The notes under the pieces are model-generated. The model saw only the letters and a program-made list of their open reading frames with translations. It was not told the DNA's origin and did not search any database. Below, piece after piece: positions 12,403 to 25,879 of a DNA stretch of 64,000 nucleotides. The position numbers were made by a program, and so were the translations under genes. The stretch is from Pinus tabuliformis (lineage: Eukaryota > Streptophyta > Pinopsida > Pinales > Pinaceae): assembly GCA_031772625.1 (NCBI GenBank), contig CM062814.1, positions 364,533,750 through 364,597,749 of the forward strand. The letters run 5' to 3'. Within the stretch, counting starts at the first letter, position 1, and the number at the start of each line of letters is the position of its first letter.

Positions 12403-12888
12403 TAAATGTTACAAATTGAAGGTTATGTAATTTTTTTATAGATTTGAACACAAAAAGTAATTAAAAAAATTAATAATTGATTTTTTTAGTTCTATTTATT
12501 GGTTGAGAGGGTTGGAGTCTTATTTAACAAAAATGACTTGTGTTACTTGATGGTAGCTTGTAGGTATGTTTAGTTAATATCATGTACAATGAGCACATAG
12601 GCTGAAAATTTGAAAGCACAGTGTGAATGTGTATTTATTTACTACCTCCACGTGTTAAATGCACACATTCATTTGGTGCGGTCTCGTGAAATTGTAGAAT
12701 ACACACAGTTCCAACACAAGTTGGGAGTCAAACTCGACTATAGTCGGCATTCCTCTACTGCATGAGCTTTACTCTGGATGAGCAACTGTTGACTACCCAA
12801 CGGGTCGACTATCCTTTCAGCATGTATAGTCTTCTTATTTATGGGCCCAACCCTCAACCTCCAACCTAGTCGGGGTTGGTCTACTTTG

Positions 12889-13748
12889 TTGGTACATCAA
12901 CCTGCTTGACCCGGGTGCAGTCTCGACCCCAACTAAATTTAAAATATTAATATATAATAATTTGATATATATATATATATATACCACGTGGCAATATAGC
13001 TCTAACAACCCCTTTCATCTTGCGCGTGATAGTTGGTCAGTGGCCTAGGTGGTAGTGGTGAGCTTTGGGGCCTAATTTTTGTTATTTCTGGGCCTGACCA
13101 GCAACCTCGAACATAGTCAGAGTCGGTCCCCTTTGTTGGTACATTCAACTACTTGACCCAGGAACAGTCTCGACCCCGTCTAAATTTAAAATATTAATAT
13201 ACAATATTTTGAAATATATATATATATATATATATATATACCACATGACCATGATTTAGTGGACCACGTAACAGTATAGCATTGTAACAATGTGGTTCAC
13301 CTCCCACGTGGCAATGACTTAGTGGCCCAGATGGGAGTAGTCAACTCAAAGGCTAGTTGGAGTCGACCTTATCCATTCGTGCACCCATTTTTGTTATTTC
13401 CGAGCCCAACCCCTAACCTTTGAGCGAATCATGTTGGTCACCTTCATTGGTACATCGAGGTGCTTGACTCGAGCGCAGTCCCGACCCTAACTAAATTTAA
13501 TATATATCTATACACACACACACACACACACCATGTGGCAATGATTTAGTGGCACACATTGCAGTATACCATTGTAACAATGTTGTTCAGTCGACCCTAT
13601 CCATTCACACGCACCGCTTTATTATTTCTAGGTCCGACCTCGGTCGACCTAGTCGACTCGACCCCTAACCTTTGACCTAGTGAGGATTAGACGCCTTCAT
13701 TGGTACATCAACCTGCTTGACCCGGGCATAGTCTCGACCCTGACTAAG

Positions 13749-13784
<36 letters not shown>

Positions 13785-13940
13785 GCCACGTGGCAATATA
13801 TCATTGTGACAACATCATTCAACTTCCACGTGGTAGTGTCTCAATGGCCTAGATGGTAGTAATCAGCTCAAAGGCCAGTCGGGGTTGGCCATATCCATAA
13901 GTGCACGCAATTTTGTTATTTTTGGGCTCAAACCGGAACC
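12889..13940. repeat. tandem array of about 250-310 bp units with TA/CA microsatellites
   Basis: Four units begin near 12889, 13136, 13447 and 13700, each with 'tggtacat(c/t)(c/a)a..tgcttgac', then 'cagtc(t/c)cgacc', an AT-rich tract and a dinucleotide run. The runs are (TA)n at about 12965-12983, 13213-13240 and 13752-13781, and (CA)n at about 13511-13531. After the run comes a conserved 'ccacgtggcaat' type segment. Spacings are about 247, 311 and 253 bp. No reading frame crosses the array. Related GTCGAC/GGTCGGGG-rich words occur upstream near 12.7 kb and again at 16.1-17.2 kb, so a wider repeat family is present. Confidence 0.85.
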
Positions 13941-16900
13941 CCTCATGCTTTGTTGTTGTGCCCATATTAAGAAATATGCCTCTCACCATGTCACTCCTTG
14001 TTCCATCGCATAATGATAGAGAGATGTCTAGGCGTCCAATGCAACGTTTGCACGACTAGGTCATCATTAGGCTTGATGGATAAGGGTTATCTAATTAGAG
14101 CTATAAGGTTTCATTCTTGGCAAGCTTCTCTAGAATGCGACTTTGTGCCGAATGTTGCTCTGGTCTGATTAAGGAGGTCTTGGCAAGTTAAGAGTAGTTC
14201 CTTGGACCTTGGATTGAGTGGCATTTATCAAGTCTTGCTCCCTTCTTGTGCACTCTAACCATCCAAAGTGGATTTAGCAATGGCTTGGCTACAGTGGTTT
14301 TGCTACGAGCTCGACCTAGGTCACCATCCTTCCAAAGTTACAACGACTCACTAGAGTGTCCATTGGTGCTGTCCCTCCCAAGTTTATGACAAGGCTACTC
14401 TTTCTTAGTCCACCAGGTTCTCGAGATACAAAAATAACATAGAAAGATTCGTACTCGACACACTGATGGGGGAATTCTCCTCAAGGTTTAAAAATTGACA
14501 TCATCCATATGGAAAAGGGTGCATTGGGTGAGTTATTTGTCTATACACACTTTCCACTTGAGGATAAGGAATTCTAGGCAGGGTGTGCCCAACCAAGAAC
14601 CTGATGCCTACTAAAGGGCCTCCTACTCTCTTGCCAATAACCGGGATGTGCTACACATTGATCATGGTGGGATGAATTCATCTACCCATCAAGTAAGTAT
14701 TGAGGTACTACATAGGGTAAGGCTCCAGGCTTCAAGAAGTTCAACAACAATGCAATGCAAGTCAATTCCTCCCATGAGGTTGTGCCCTACCCAAGAGGGT
14801 ACATTCCAACACATTTTACACAACCCCTCATGTGGAGTTACATCCTAAAATCTAAGAGATAAGAATATCCTCAAAATTTGTAATGGACATTCACATTGTG
14901 TAAAACGAGATTGTGGCCCTCATCAATGCATATACCAGTTTGAAAGTCTATCCTTGATGTAACTTATTAATTTCAATAAAATAAGTCCTTTGTTAAACAT
15001 TATCGTAGTTAGTCCAGATATTGGTGGACTTTTGAATTCTTTCGCACTTTGAAATTTATATTATTACTAATTAATTTTTATATTCCTATTTATTTTAAAA
15101 AATAAATTATTTGTTTTATATGCTACTTTGAAAATTTGTCATAGATAATAAAATTTCCGAAACCATTAGTTAACATAAACAATTTTTTTTAGGAAAGTAT
15201 TTATTGCCATAAATTTTATTGCTATTACATTGCTTAAAAAAATAAGTTTATATTTTTATTATAAATTACATATAATTAATTATGATTCCAATGAGTAAGG
15301 ATTTCAAAATCTACAACGATTAGGATTTTCCTACTTAACATTTTAAATAGAGGCAATATTGCATTAATTACACACACCATCTTCTTGAGTGAGCCATTAT
15401 TAAGTGGCCTTACAAAATTGCATTTATTTTATTTAGAGTTTCCATATAGTGAAAACATAATTGTTTGAGCCAAATCAATGGCTTAATTTGGCGATACTAC
15501 GAGTCTGACAATAATAAACAAACAACTATGCCACTGCCAGAATTGCCCAAAGAAGCCGGGGATTAAGACTTCTCTCGTTTCACCAAATTGTTTCACTGCC
15601 AACTCCCAACTCTAGATTATGTATCGGAATAGGTTCATATGTTCACTTATTTTATTTGACTAGTAATTTATTATTGACAACTACCCACAAAAATTCATGA
15701 CAATATAATTATAATTATAATAATAATAAACGCAATATCATTTTTTTAAATATGGATTGCACTGCAATGTTCACTAAACTTTATGAAATCTTATGCATTT
15801 AATGAAACTACCTACATCTTTAACACTTGATAAAATTTGTGTGCAACTTTGCAAAATTTGCTGCAATTGAATCTAAACCGTGGAAAGGCATTGTTAATAA
15901 AGTGTGTGACTCTCCCAACTTGTGTTTTCCAAACTGCAAAAAATTGATTCGTTAATGCTCGACAGGATATTCATTCTTGAAACTTATCAAAAGAGATGAG
16001 TAATTTGAAAAAATAAATAAATAATTATAGACACATATCATGAGCTTACACCCTTTACAATTCAGGTCATTCCATTGGGACAATACTTGTGGGTCTCAAG
16101 GGAAACAAGTCAAGAGTTGGGGTTGACTAGTGTGTGATTTCACTTAACGCACCTCAATCGTTGTCGAACCCGACTATAATAAACCTCGACTGCAGGTCCC
16201 ACTGGGGCAGGTCGGGGCTAACTTGAGGTCGAGAATCGGGCCTCCTTCACCTTTTTTATTTTTTTCCACACACCTTCGATTAACGATTAACTACTAAGCC
16301 CAAAACATAATGCCGGGAGCTCGGCTCTCTGTTTGCTAAAAATTAAACAAACAATTTGTAAAGTAAACATTAGAAAACAAAATTATATTTATATATATTA
16401 TTTCTTAAATATATCTATTTACATTATGATTGGTTCAAAGTGCTTTTCGTCTTATTTCGCAATGATATTTGTGCCACCAAATCGTTCATTTGGAGGGGTG
16501 TTGAGTTGATACAGTGTACGGTGAGGAGGGTGGACCATGGCGAGATCGTCCATTTGTAGTGGTGTTAAATTAATACAATGCATGATAATGACCACGCGTT
16601 ATCATATTTATTATTTTGTAAATGGCTTGGGACATACGAGGACAAAACAAGTTTACTATTTTATGAATCCTTACACAAATTTCTATGTAGTGCCCCTTCT
16701 TTTGCACGACACACTTGGGATTCAGGGTTATCTCACTTTGCGCATTGTCAAAAGAAAGTATTGTCTGACCTCCGACTAGTCAGGATCGGGGACCTCCAAC
16801 TGTGGGTCCCACTGGAAAAGGTTGGGAGGTCGAGCTCGACATGGCGTAGGGAGTCGAGCCTACTTCCCCCTGTTTCATTTTTTTTCCATGCACCTCGAAC

Positions 16901-17998
16901 TGTTGAATAACTATTGGGCCCACAACGTGAGGTCAGGACGTTGTGTCTTTGTTCACCTTGTAGCGGTTCTTGTGACTGGACTTTTCTTCATCCCAGCTAT
17001 GAGGTTCGTTCAACAGTCTTTTCGCATTGCAAGGGTTGGCCACTCACTTCCCCTTTATTGACCTCCTTAAATATATCAATACTCCTTTTGAGAAGTTGGA
17101 CATATGATTATTTCAAAAAAAAATAATCTATTGAGCTCTGACCTCTCAACCTGAAAATTCCTCCAACCTTCAAACCTAGACCTTGCCCTGACTCAGTTTT
17201 GAGTTGGCATCGGAACAGATAAATCTATTTAATTTTTTCGAAGTACCTTTGACTATTCGACTACCCAACTTTTCGGACCTCCATATGCATATAAAATAAT
17301 ATTTTTTCTCGACTAGAGCGCCTTTCATTAATTTTTATTTTTTTTACCTAATAAAATGAGCCATTTGTTTAGTTTCGTTGTAGGTTTTAAATATATATTG
17401 CCCAACTGCGATGTCGATCTTTCCTTGTTTTTTGAAAAATGGTTGAGAGGTATTTTCACATTAAATTGAAATTCATTACATGTCATGCGAATTAAACAAC
17501 TCGATGTCCAAGACTTTCAAAACCTTGTGTTTTTTATTAAACCTCCTATGTCAATTGTTCTCTAAAAGCACAACTTGAAAACCTAAACTTCAACTTAAAT
17601 TGTGGCAGTTTGCTCTATAACCTGCAACTTTTGGTAAGTTTTGATATTTCAAAAGATTTCATTTTATCCAATTAGACTTACTTTCATAAAAAAATATTAA
17701 TTATTTGTTTTATTTCCCATAAAGGTCACAAAATGGGAAAAATAACAAATCCCCTGCTTCAAGGTGAGGAGTTCAATAGATTATAGAAAAACTAAAAGAG
17801 GTAAAAGATTGAGAACCAGGAAGTTATTATTTGAACTCAACTTTTATTTCCAACACCACTTTCAAAATGTAAGACACAGGTGTGATGAAATGGGAGGAAA
17901 TTTGTAATTTCTTTGAGAATAGGGAGTGGCTAAAGTTAGAAAGTTCTAGTAAGGAGAAAAATGCAACATACTAGAACATTAGAAGGACAGAATTACAC
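13941..17998. other. non-coding region with dispersed repeat fragments
   Basis: I see no convincing gene. Segments near 16140-16340 and 16760-16940 are diverged copies of each other, sharing 'ggtcccactgg', then 'aggt(c/t)ggg' and 'cgggcc/cgagcc..ctt'. A short duplication sits near 16480-16590 ('tcatttg.ag.ggtgtt.a.tt.atacaat/g'). Open frames at 16.5-17.1 kb overlap these repeats and show no domain. The 14-15 kb part is less AT-rich and may be retroelement UTR, but no protein match is visible. Confidence 0.5.
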
Positions 17999-20900
17999 AT
18001 GGTTTCCGCTAGGGCTAAAATCTTTCCTTTTTATGACATGATGCAATGGATTTTGGGTCATATTGACATTCATACATGCACAATTACATATTCCAATAGA
18101 AATGTGATAGAATCTTGGAGGTCAAACACCCTTTTAGTAATTTATAAGATCAGTTCATCTAACCCCTTTTTTACTTCTAATTTTCTTGATAATTTCAACA
18201 ACACAATTTTTAAAACAAGTGGAAAAAATTATGATAAATTGATTGAATATTGGTTGCAAGAAGAGAAAGAGGGCTTCAAACTAAAATCATCTAAGGATTT
18301 CCCTGTTGTTATTTTCGGAAGTCCTTTTAGGTTCATCATCAAAATGTTGTCTATATTATATGGGGAAAAGGACCTTGAGAATTTCAAAACTCAATGGTTA
18401 TCGTTGATTCACAGTATCCACCATGACTCAAAACATTTCAACTGGTCTGACATTTTGTCTCAAAACATGATAGATACTTTGAAGTTGGCAGTTTCAAGCC
18501 CTCTAGGATATGAGCACATTTTTTTTTATGTCTTCTTACATTGTTATTTCCACTGCCCCCTTTCCTCTCATGAAGTGGAATTATCCCACTGACTATTAGC
18601 TTCCCATTTAAAATTATGCTTCAGTGTTATAGGAAAGTAATTATAAATTTAATTTTATGACATTTGTATTTATGTAATGATCCCTCTACATGAAGTCCTC
18701 TTTGGTAGTGCTTCTTCAAGGATTAGCTAAGAGCTGAAAGAGGCACTTGATCGAATATGAGACTGGTTCATTGAAGAGTTGTTTTCCTATATCAGAATAT
18801 ATGGGAGTAAGTTTGGTCCACATGTATTGCCAAAGTAGATTCCTGAAATAATTTCTCTTATAGAATTAGCAAATCAAACAACATTAAATGGTCAATCACA
18901 AAGAATGAGTAAACTTTAGAAGAAGATTTGGCCAAATTTTCCAATTATGTTTAGAAGAATAAAATTGAAGGACACAGGTCATGCATTCAAGGAAGCTGAA
19001 GAACTTAACAATCTTTGGTTTCACTCATTACCCCATTTTTTTTATGACCCTAGTGGAATAATAAATGAACATTATAAGGTTGTATTCTATATAAAAACTT
19101 TTACTCATCAAAAGCCTCATTTTATTGGTGTTTTCATAAAAATTGATAGTTTTGATCATGTGATTGAAAGAGGAAAACTAATGAGTGTTGAGGATAGGGA
19201 AAAACTTTAGGAATTTAGAGAAAACACTTATGAATATTATCTTAAACAATAAAGTGTCTTGAATTCTATTATAATTGAAGATTTGAAATCTTTTTAATGT
19301 CTGAAAGTTAATTTTCGTCAACTGCTTTTAGAACTAGCGTCTTCTTCTAAGCAGTTTGAAAAAATTCAAATTGAAAATACACTTGATGTTTATGTTATTG
19401 CCCAACAATCGACGATTCCCAAGGCTAGAAAATATGTTAATGTTAAAGAACAACAACAACAAGGTCAAATCATTAAATAAATCATGATAATAATAGAGGT
19501 TAAGGACCAGAAACACAAAGCAGAGGAGAAAGTAACCAAGCATAATGTCTTCCCTAAAGACATTATTTTCCTTGACCTCCCTGAATAAATCACCCAAGAA
19601 GACTTAATTTCCAAAAAAGGCGTTGACAAAAATGTAGATATGCAAAATTATGAAAAGTATGAACAAGAAATTGTTCATTCAACAATTACAGAGAGTGTTG
19701 ATAAAGAGACATAGTCAATTGAGAAACACACTAAAACCACTAAGCTTTTAGTACCAAAAACATCCCCCACAATTTCCATGACTCCCATCTCTACAAAAAT
19801 TCTTCTAACTTCATTTCCTTTTCACCATGTCATTGAGATGGAACTAGTATATGAAATTGTTCCATCTTTAACTGAATATTATTTCCATACACAAAAAAAA
19901 AATTGTTGTAAGAAGGGTTAAGAAGAGGAAACTTAACACTCTTGAAACAATGTTTGAACATAGCTGGAAGCCAACTGGAGATGTGAGACAAAATGCTGAA
20001 GAAACTCACATGCCCTTGGATCATTTGTTAACAGTCAACAATATCATGCCAGTGAACTTGAAGCAAGTTATAAAAGTAAGTTTCAAATAATTAAAGAGTT
20101 AGAATTTCAAATCAAAAAGAGAAAAGAATTTAGTGAAGAGAGTTGGCAAGCTCATTTTGCAACCCTAGTTGGATGTTTTACTATTGAAAGAGCCAACTTA
20201 CGAATTTAGTTTGAAATTAAATTGAATGAATTAGATCTCAATCATTCCCAACATATTGAGCAAATGAGAAAGGCACATGAACAAGAAAATCAGTTATTGA
20301 AAGAAGAGGTTGAAAGCAAATTTGAAGTTATGAATTCAAAAATAAAAGAAAAAGTTGAAAACTCTACAGTGTCAAGTGAAAAAAGATCATGATGCTAAAC
20401 AGAGTATGAATGTATTCAAAGAACAAATAGTGTAGGTTAACTAAACACTGAAAAAAAACCAAGATAGATTTTACAGAAGAATGGATAAAATTTGTATACT
20501 TTATCACGAGATTGTGAATCAATGAAAGTATTGAATCTTTGGTTGAAGAAGATAGAAGTGTTAAAGAAAAAATTTCATTACAACATTAGCACATTCCTAA
20601 AACCACTAAGAAGGACAAGAGACTCATGTATGCTTCATTAAACCACAGAGAAACAAAAGCAAAGGAAATCCAAATGTGGACCAAGAAAGCTATTGAACAT
20701 TACATCAAGGTATGGGTGATTGGGAAAAACATCAATGAAGAATTTGATCTTCTTGGATCCAAACCAATAATGGACGCAGTCCCAAGTTCTCTGAATCAAC
20801 AACAAAAAAAATATTGCACATTAGAAGATATGAGAGAGATGACTGAAACCGAAATTTGGATCCAACAAACTTTCCAAAAGTTTCTACAATTTCCTTTTGA

Positions 20901-21123
20901 ACAAATCAAACTAATTTCAAAATTTGATGTTAAGTATAGTAAAAAGAAAAGGTTTATTTATAATTTAATATCAATTTGCGAAGTCAACATTGTTCATTTC
21001 CATCTGATTCACTTTTCTACAATTTCTTAGGTGTATACAGATTGGGTAAGCTTTATCCAAACAAATTTTCTTCATCAACTCACCATTGAATATAAGGACT
21101 CTGAAGACGAAGATGAAGTTTGA
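17999..21123 (+). pseudogene. long decayed reading frame, unknown family, coiled-coil in second half
   Basis: A coding-like plus-strand track of roughly 1,000 codons interrupted by stops and a few frameshifts. The first block (17999-18592, 197 aa) opens with an ATG and stays open. The same frame resumes with sparse stops at about 18700-19600 ('LFSYIRIYGSKFGPHVLP', 'NNLWFHSLPHFFYDPSG'). A Lys/Glu-rich region at 20080-20360 reads as a coiled coil. The last block (20626-21123) ends in an acidic tail 'YKDSEDEDEV'. I recognise no catalytic or zinc motif. Its length, isolation, and a gypsy-like gag remnant 1.7 kb downstream suggest a retroelement-borne ORF or an extinct host gene. Function is not assigned. 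Confidence 0.55.
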
Positions 21124-22829
21124 AAGAGTTTGCCACTTTTCTAGGAAATTATCCTTAGATAAGGACATTATTTCATTTTTAGCGTCATCAATGACTGAAG
21201 AAAATATTGAATATTTTGTAATTATTTTAGTATTTATATGGTCTATTACATTTGTGTAAGAGTCGATGAATTGTGGAACTAAATGCCTGAAATATATAAT
21301 CAATTTTTGAGTTTAATCTTTTCTGAAGACAAAATTCAGCATTGAATTTGTTTATGAGTTATGTGTCTTATGTCATGTCATCATTTTTATTAGTTAATAG
21401 ATGCATGTGGTATTCATTTTCTAACATTATTCATATTCAACTCTAATTGAATCTTGTGATATTCTGTTAACATTTCTTGTGATATGCTGCAGTGTATTTT
21501 TACTGTCATACAGAGATTATGAATTGTTTGTTATTTACGTTCTTATTTGATTTTGAAATCTAGAACCAAAACAATTTTCATTGTACTTTTAGTTTAATAG
21601 TTTCTTAAGTAACATATTGTGTGGCTAGCTAGAACCAGATTCCAGTGATATTCAAACACGCATAATTTTTTCTCTTAAATATTATGTTTGAATGAAACCC
21701 TCATCCCACCACCTTCATTGTTCTTTGTTCCATCAAATTGAGGTTACTGCGCATCAACAATAGTTTGTATATTTTTTGTAGATAATTGTAAGTACAAACA
21801 TATGTCAATATTTTCCCCTTTTTCAGTTTAATCTAGATGGACTCATAACTGTTGAGGAGTGTGTTAAAGAATTTATGTTATCCTTGAAACTAGAAGCAAT
21901 TTAACATGAAGATGAATTCTTTGTTGTATATGTTGCATGTGTTGAGAGATCCTCTAAAAACAATTGTCAAAGTCTGTGAAAATAGGTCTATGGATGGTTT
22001 TTTCAATGCTAGATTATTCTAGGTTTGTTGTTATCTACTAATATTCTTGTATTTACTCTTAGGAATCTAAATCAATGGGTCATGGATAGGAACACGTATG
22101 GATCTATGTTTTCCTTTTGCTTTAGTCGGATCTGGACAAATGCATTTACATCTTATATTAGCTACATTTAATTATTTAGTTTTGAAAACCATAAATGGCT
22201 CACCCCGACCATAGTTAGTAAAGCCCCAACCCAGTAAGTGATACAAAGCTACATTCTAATCTAATTGAACGTTTTCAGTAAGCGTAACACATGTTATTGT
22301 CCAAGATCATTTTGACCCATCAACTAAAGACAAGACAATCTTTTCATTTAGGCATCTTAATCAATTCTAATGTTACATATTAGAATTTGAAAATTGTTTA
22401 GGAAAGTGGAATATGTCAATTGATTACCCACACACTAGAAACATAACACATTACTAGCCAAATCACCCGATAGTTCGAAATAATTCATGGAACTCTTTCT
22501 CATTGCTCAAGAAAAAGTATGATTATGAAGAACTTTATAGTGAATTTGATACAATACGTAGGAATGGAAATGAATCTATGGGTAATTTACTTCAAAGTTT
22601 ATGAATTTTTTTTATAGGATTCCTAAAAATAACAGAGCATCCACCCAATAAACTGTTGACTAGTTTTCATACCTTCTCTCTTCCCCTAAAGAAAATGAGT
22701 TTCCCTTAGGAAATGAGAATAATTTAATGTTATACAGACTTGATTTCTCTTGACTTTTGAAATTTTCAATCAAAATGTCACAATTGTCTTGTAGATTTAG
22801 GAGATTCAACAAATGTTATGGTGGTTCCA
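21124..22829. other. AT-rich non-coding stretch
   Basis: No gene or clear repeat boundary seen. From about 22490 a weak plus-strand protein-like track ('LLKKKYDYEELYSEFDTIRR') precedes the gag-like remnant and may be part of the same element. Confidence 0.4.
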
Positions 22830-23000
22830 TGCTAGTTGGGATATTTTTAAAAGAAATTTATCAGGAAGTTTCGTGAAGATAAAACAAAAGCATTCTTAAT
22901 TATGGAAATGTCAAATATTAAAATGAATTTTATAGAATCGATTGAAGATTTCAACCAAAGATTCCATTTTATTCTTAATGGAATATTGAAAACAGGAAGA
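22830..23000 (+). pseudogene. Ty3/gypsy-like gag remnant
   Basis: After a frameshift near 22855, the plus strand reads 'FREDKTKAFLIMEMSNIKMN' and then 'SIEDFNQRFHFILNGI'. This follows the gag pattern in which 'F.EDKT...L..ELS.IKM...E.V.DFNQRF..L' is common in plant gypsy elements. Only about 55 codons are recognisable; the rest has decayed. Confidence 0.6.
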
Positions 23001-24152
23001 TCATGTGTTAACTAAGCTTTATACTACCTTAGTTCTCTCAAATGTGACTTTTTCCACTATTGGAGAAGATACAACAATATCAACCTTAAATATGGAACAA
23101 ACTTTAAAAGTAGAAAAATAAATTCTTAAAATAACATCTAAACAACTTTATAGTTAGGGAAAATAAAAAACAATTACCCAGAAAGAAACCTTTTAATTAA
23201 TAAAACTAAAACATTATGTTTTATTTTTTATATATTAACTAAATTGTTATGTTTTAATTTATTTTAATAATATAAATAATTAATATGTGAATTGAATTTT
23301 GTTGCTTTCCCAAATTTATCTCACTAACTTTTAAATAATGATTTTCGTTTTTGTAAATGCTCATTTTAAATTTATAATTTCATAATAATAAATATAAAAC
23401 ACTTTTAAAAATTAATGCTTTTAAAAAAAATATTTAATCACACGATGCTCATACAATGCAACATTAGGGTCAGGTTCTATGGGTTGATTTCCTAGAAAAA
23501 GTATTAGGAGATCGGACCTTCATTATGGTGTATTTGCATAGATTTCACTTTCCCCATGAGATTGTATTAATTATTGAGATTATTGACACACAACGATTTT
23601 GGGAGGCCTGATTTTGTTTCTCGCGTACTAGTTTATTACGATTGTGTCAATTTAATTGAACCAATGCATGTTTTAGATAGGCAATTGAAAAAGGTTACAA
23701 AATGTAGAGTTTTCAACAATGTATTGAGTATTTTTTAAGTAAAAAATGAGAATTTTTAAAAAAATAATAAAACTTTTTTTATGTTGTTTTTGAAATTTAT
23801 TTTAATATTAATTTTAATTCATTATATAAATATAATATATTTGGTTTAAAATATTGTTATTTTAAATTTTAAAGATATTTTTAAATTCATATAATAATTA
23901 ATATTATTTATGATTAAAAATTTTAATCTAGTTTAATTATTAGTGGATAGTATAAATAACAATAGAATAAAAATTCTAAACATAATTTAATTATTAATAG
24001 AATTTATAAATATCAATTATTACTTATTATTTGTAAATATGTATATAAATTCGAAGAGGAAGTCGACAACATGTTTCAATGACTCTATTTGAGCACTCTA
24101 TTTGAGCACTCCATTTGAGCACAGTAGGCCATAATCGCTTTGACATCTGGCA
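23001..24152. other. very AT-rich stretch without genes
   Basis: Long A/T runs and short imperfect direct repeats; nothing coding is visible. Confidence 0.5.
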
Positions 24153-24396
24153 TAGTAGGTAAATAGAAGAAAGAATGACAAACAAAAGGCATGGTGCATA
24201 GGTATATGGTTGGATGTTTTTGCAAGGAGCCTAAAATCATTATAAGTAACATCTTGATTTTCCAACTTAGACATTAGTAGGTAGATAGAAGAAAGAACGA
24301 TGAACAAAAGGCATGGTGCATAGCTATATGGTTGAAAGTTTTTGCAAGGAGCTTAAAGTCATTATAAGTAACATCTTGATTTTCCAACTTAGACAT
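24153..24396. repeat. 122-bp tandem duplication
   Basis: Two copies, 24153-24274 and 24275-24396, share 'aggcatggtgcatag', 'tttttgcaaggagc' and 'taacatcttgattttccaac'. Only scattered substitutions separate them. A short 'tttgagcactc' triplication precedes the first copy near 24090-24120. Confidence 0.9.
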
Positions 24397-24575
24397 TTTT
24401 GTGACTCTGCAAGATATTTGGTTTTACCAAATTAAATACAAGTATGAGATGTTTTAATCCAACAACATAATAATTTTATATTATGATTGTTTTAATTCAA
24501 AAAATTTTCTAATTTTGTAAAATGCTTTGCTCAAAAAAATATTAACTACGAAACAACTAGCTCTAAGAAAAGATG

Positions 24576-24825
24576 GTTAATTGAAGGTTAATACAATCAA
24601 ACTCAACGCTTTACGTACATAAAATTCTAAACAAACACTTATACCTTGCCCATTATATGATTACATCCCTCTCAATCATCCCCAATGAATTTAAAAAATA
24701 GTTAATTGAAGGTTAATACAATCAAATTCAACGCTTTATGCACATAAAATTCAAAACTTACACTTATACCTTGCCCATTATTATGGTAACATCCCTCTCA
24801 ATCTCCCCCAATGAATGCTTTCATT
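24576..24825. repeat. 125-bp tandem duplication
   Basis: Two copies, 24576-24700 and 24701-24825, both starting 'gttaattgaaggttaataca' and ending in 'ccctctcaatc...ccccaatgaat'. It is independent of the 122-bp duplication just upstream but of similar unit size. Confidence 0.9.
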
Positions 24826-25317
24826 TTTGTAACTGTGTTTATGCTAAGAAAGAGTATCTACAATGTAGTCTTTGTTCAAATGTGACAATAAATTCATACG
24901 TTTCAAAATTCAATAACTAAGCTAATCGTCCGTGACAACTAACTATATTGTCTTGGTTTGACAAAATAATTTATTGCAGTTTGTTAACATATTATAACCA
25001 ACATAGATCCATCTTAAGTACATGTCTAACATGAGCCATGAGAGATCAAATTTCTTCATGTGAAAATTTTTTTAGAGTGCAAAATACAATCTATTATTTT
25101 TCATTGTTTAAATTGAATTTTTGAATGCTAAATAGAGTATAGATAGGACCAAATAAAAATTTTAATCATAAATACTAATTTTTGTTTCTATGTATAGATA
25201 TATATGAAGTTGATATTGACATAAGTTAATTAACATGGATATTCAAATAATTTTTTTAAATCTGTTGTTTTTATATTTTTGAAAAATATAAAATTTAAGT
25301 TAGGATTCACACATTTT

Positions 25318-25470
25318 TTTTACTTCTAATTAATTTATATCATATTCCTTTTTTAATTATAACTTACATTATTTTTCTATTTAGAATATAATTTTACTTC
25401 TAATTACTTTATAGCATATTCTTTTTTTAAATTATAATTTACATTATTTTTCTATTTAAAACATAATTTT
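25318..25470. repeat. 74-bp tandem duplication, AT-rich
   Basis: Copies start near 25321 and 25395 ('tacttctaatta.tttata') and both contain 'acttacattatttttctattta' type sequence. Divergence is moderate. Confidence 0.75.
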
Positions 25471-25879
25471 TATTTTATTTTAAAGGGCGCCAAAGATAGA
25501 CAAACTTACCAATTCTATCATATTGGTCTTAGAATAAATCTCTCAACTCAATTAAATTTAAATAATCACAGCAAGCAACATCCTTTCCTACTAAATTGTA
25601 CAATAAGTCTTTAGGCTTAATGAGATTTAAATGGTCACGGCAAACAAAGTAATTGTTCGACAACTTTTCATGGACGAGGAAGGGAGAGTTCCTTGGGGGC
25701 ACAACTCCACCACTCAAGAAACCATATGGTATGAACATTTTGGAACACTTTAGGGCGATGACATTTTATGGCGTCATGCCATGGGATCCTGCAGCTGGTG
25801 TTTCTCCTGACGCACCTCAAGTCTTTTCACCTGCTGTCAAGGTCAATGTTGCGCGAGAACGATGGCTTCCATGATGTGG

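Noticed and set aside
12889-13940. CRISPR-like or origin-type repeat array
   Set aside because: Units are about 250-310 bp, diverged, and contain microsatellites in a plant nuclear context.
16537-17126. Overlapping open frames of 70-110 codons
   Set aside because: They sit in diverged GTCGAG/GGTCGGG-type repeats, overlap in three frames, and have no domain.
25653-25874. Frame with 'GVSPDAPQVFSPAVK' as the N-terminal part of a PPR protein
   Set aside because: The similarity to a PPR third-helix pattern is suggestive only. It is too short and lies out of register with the clearer PPR pieces, so it was not included in the pseudogene call.
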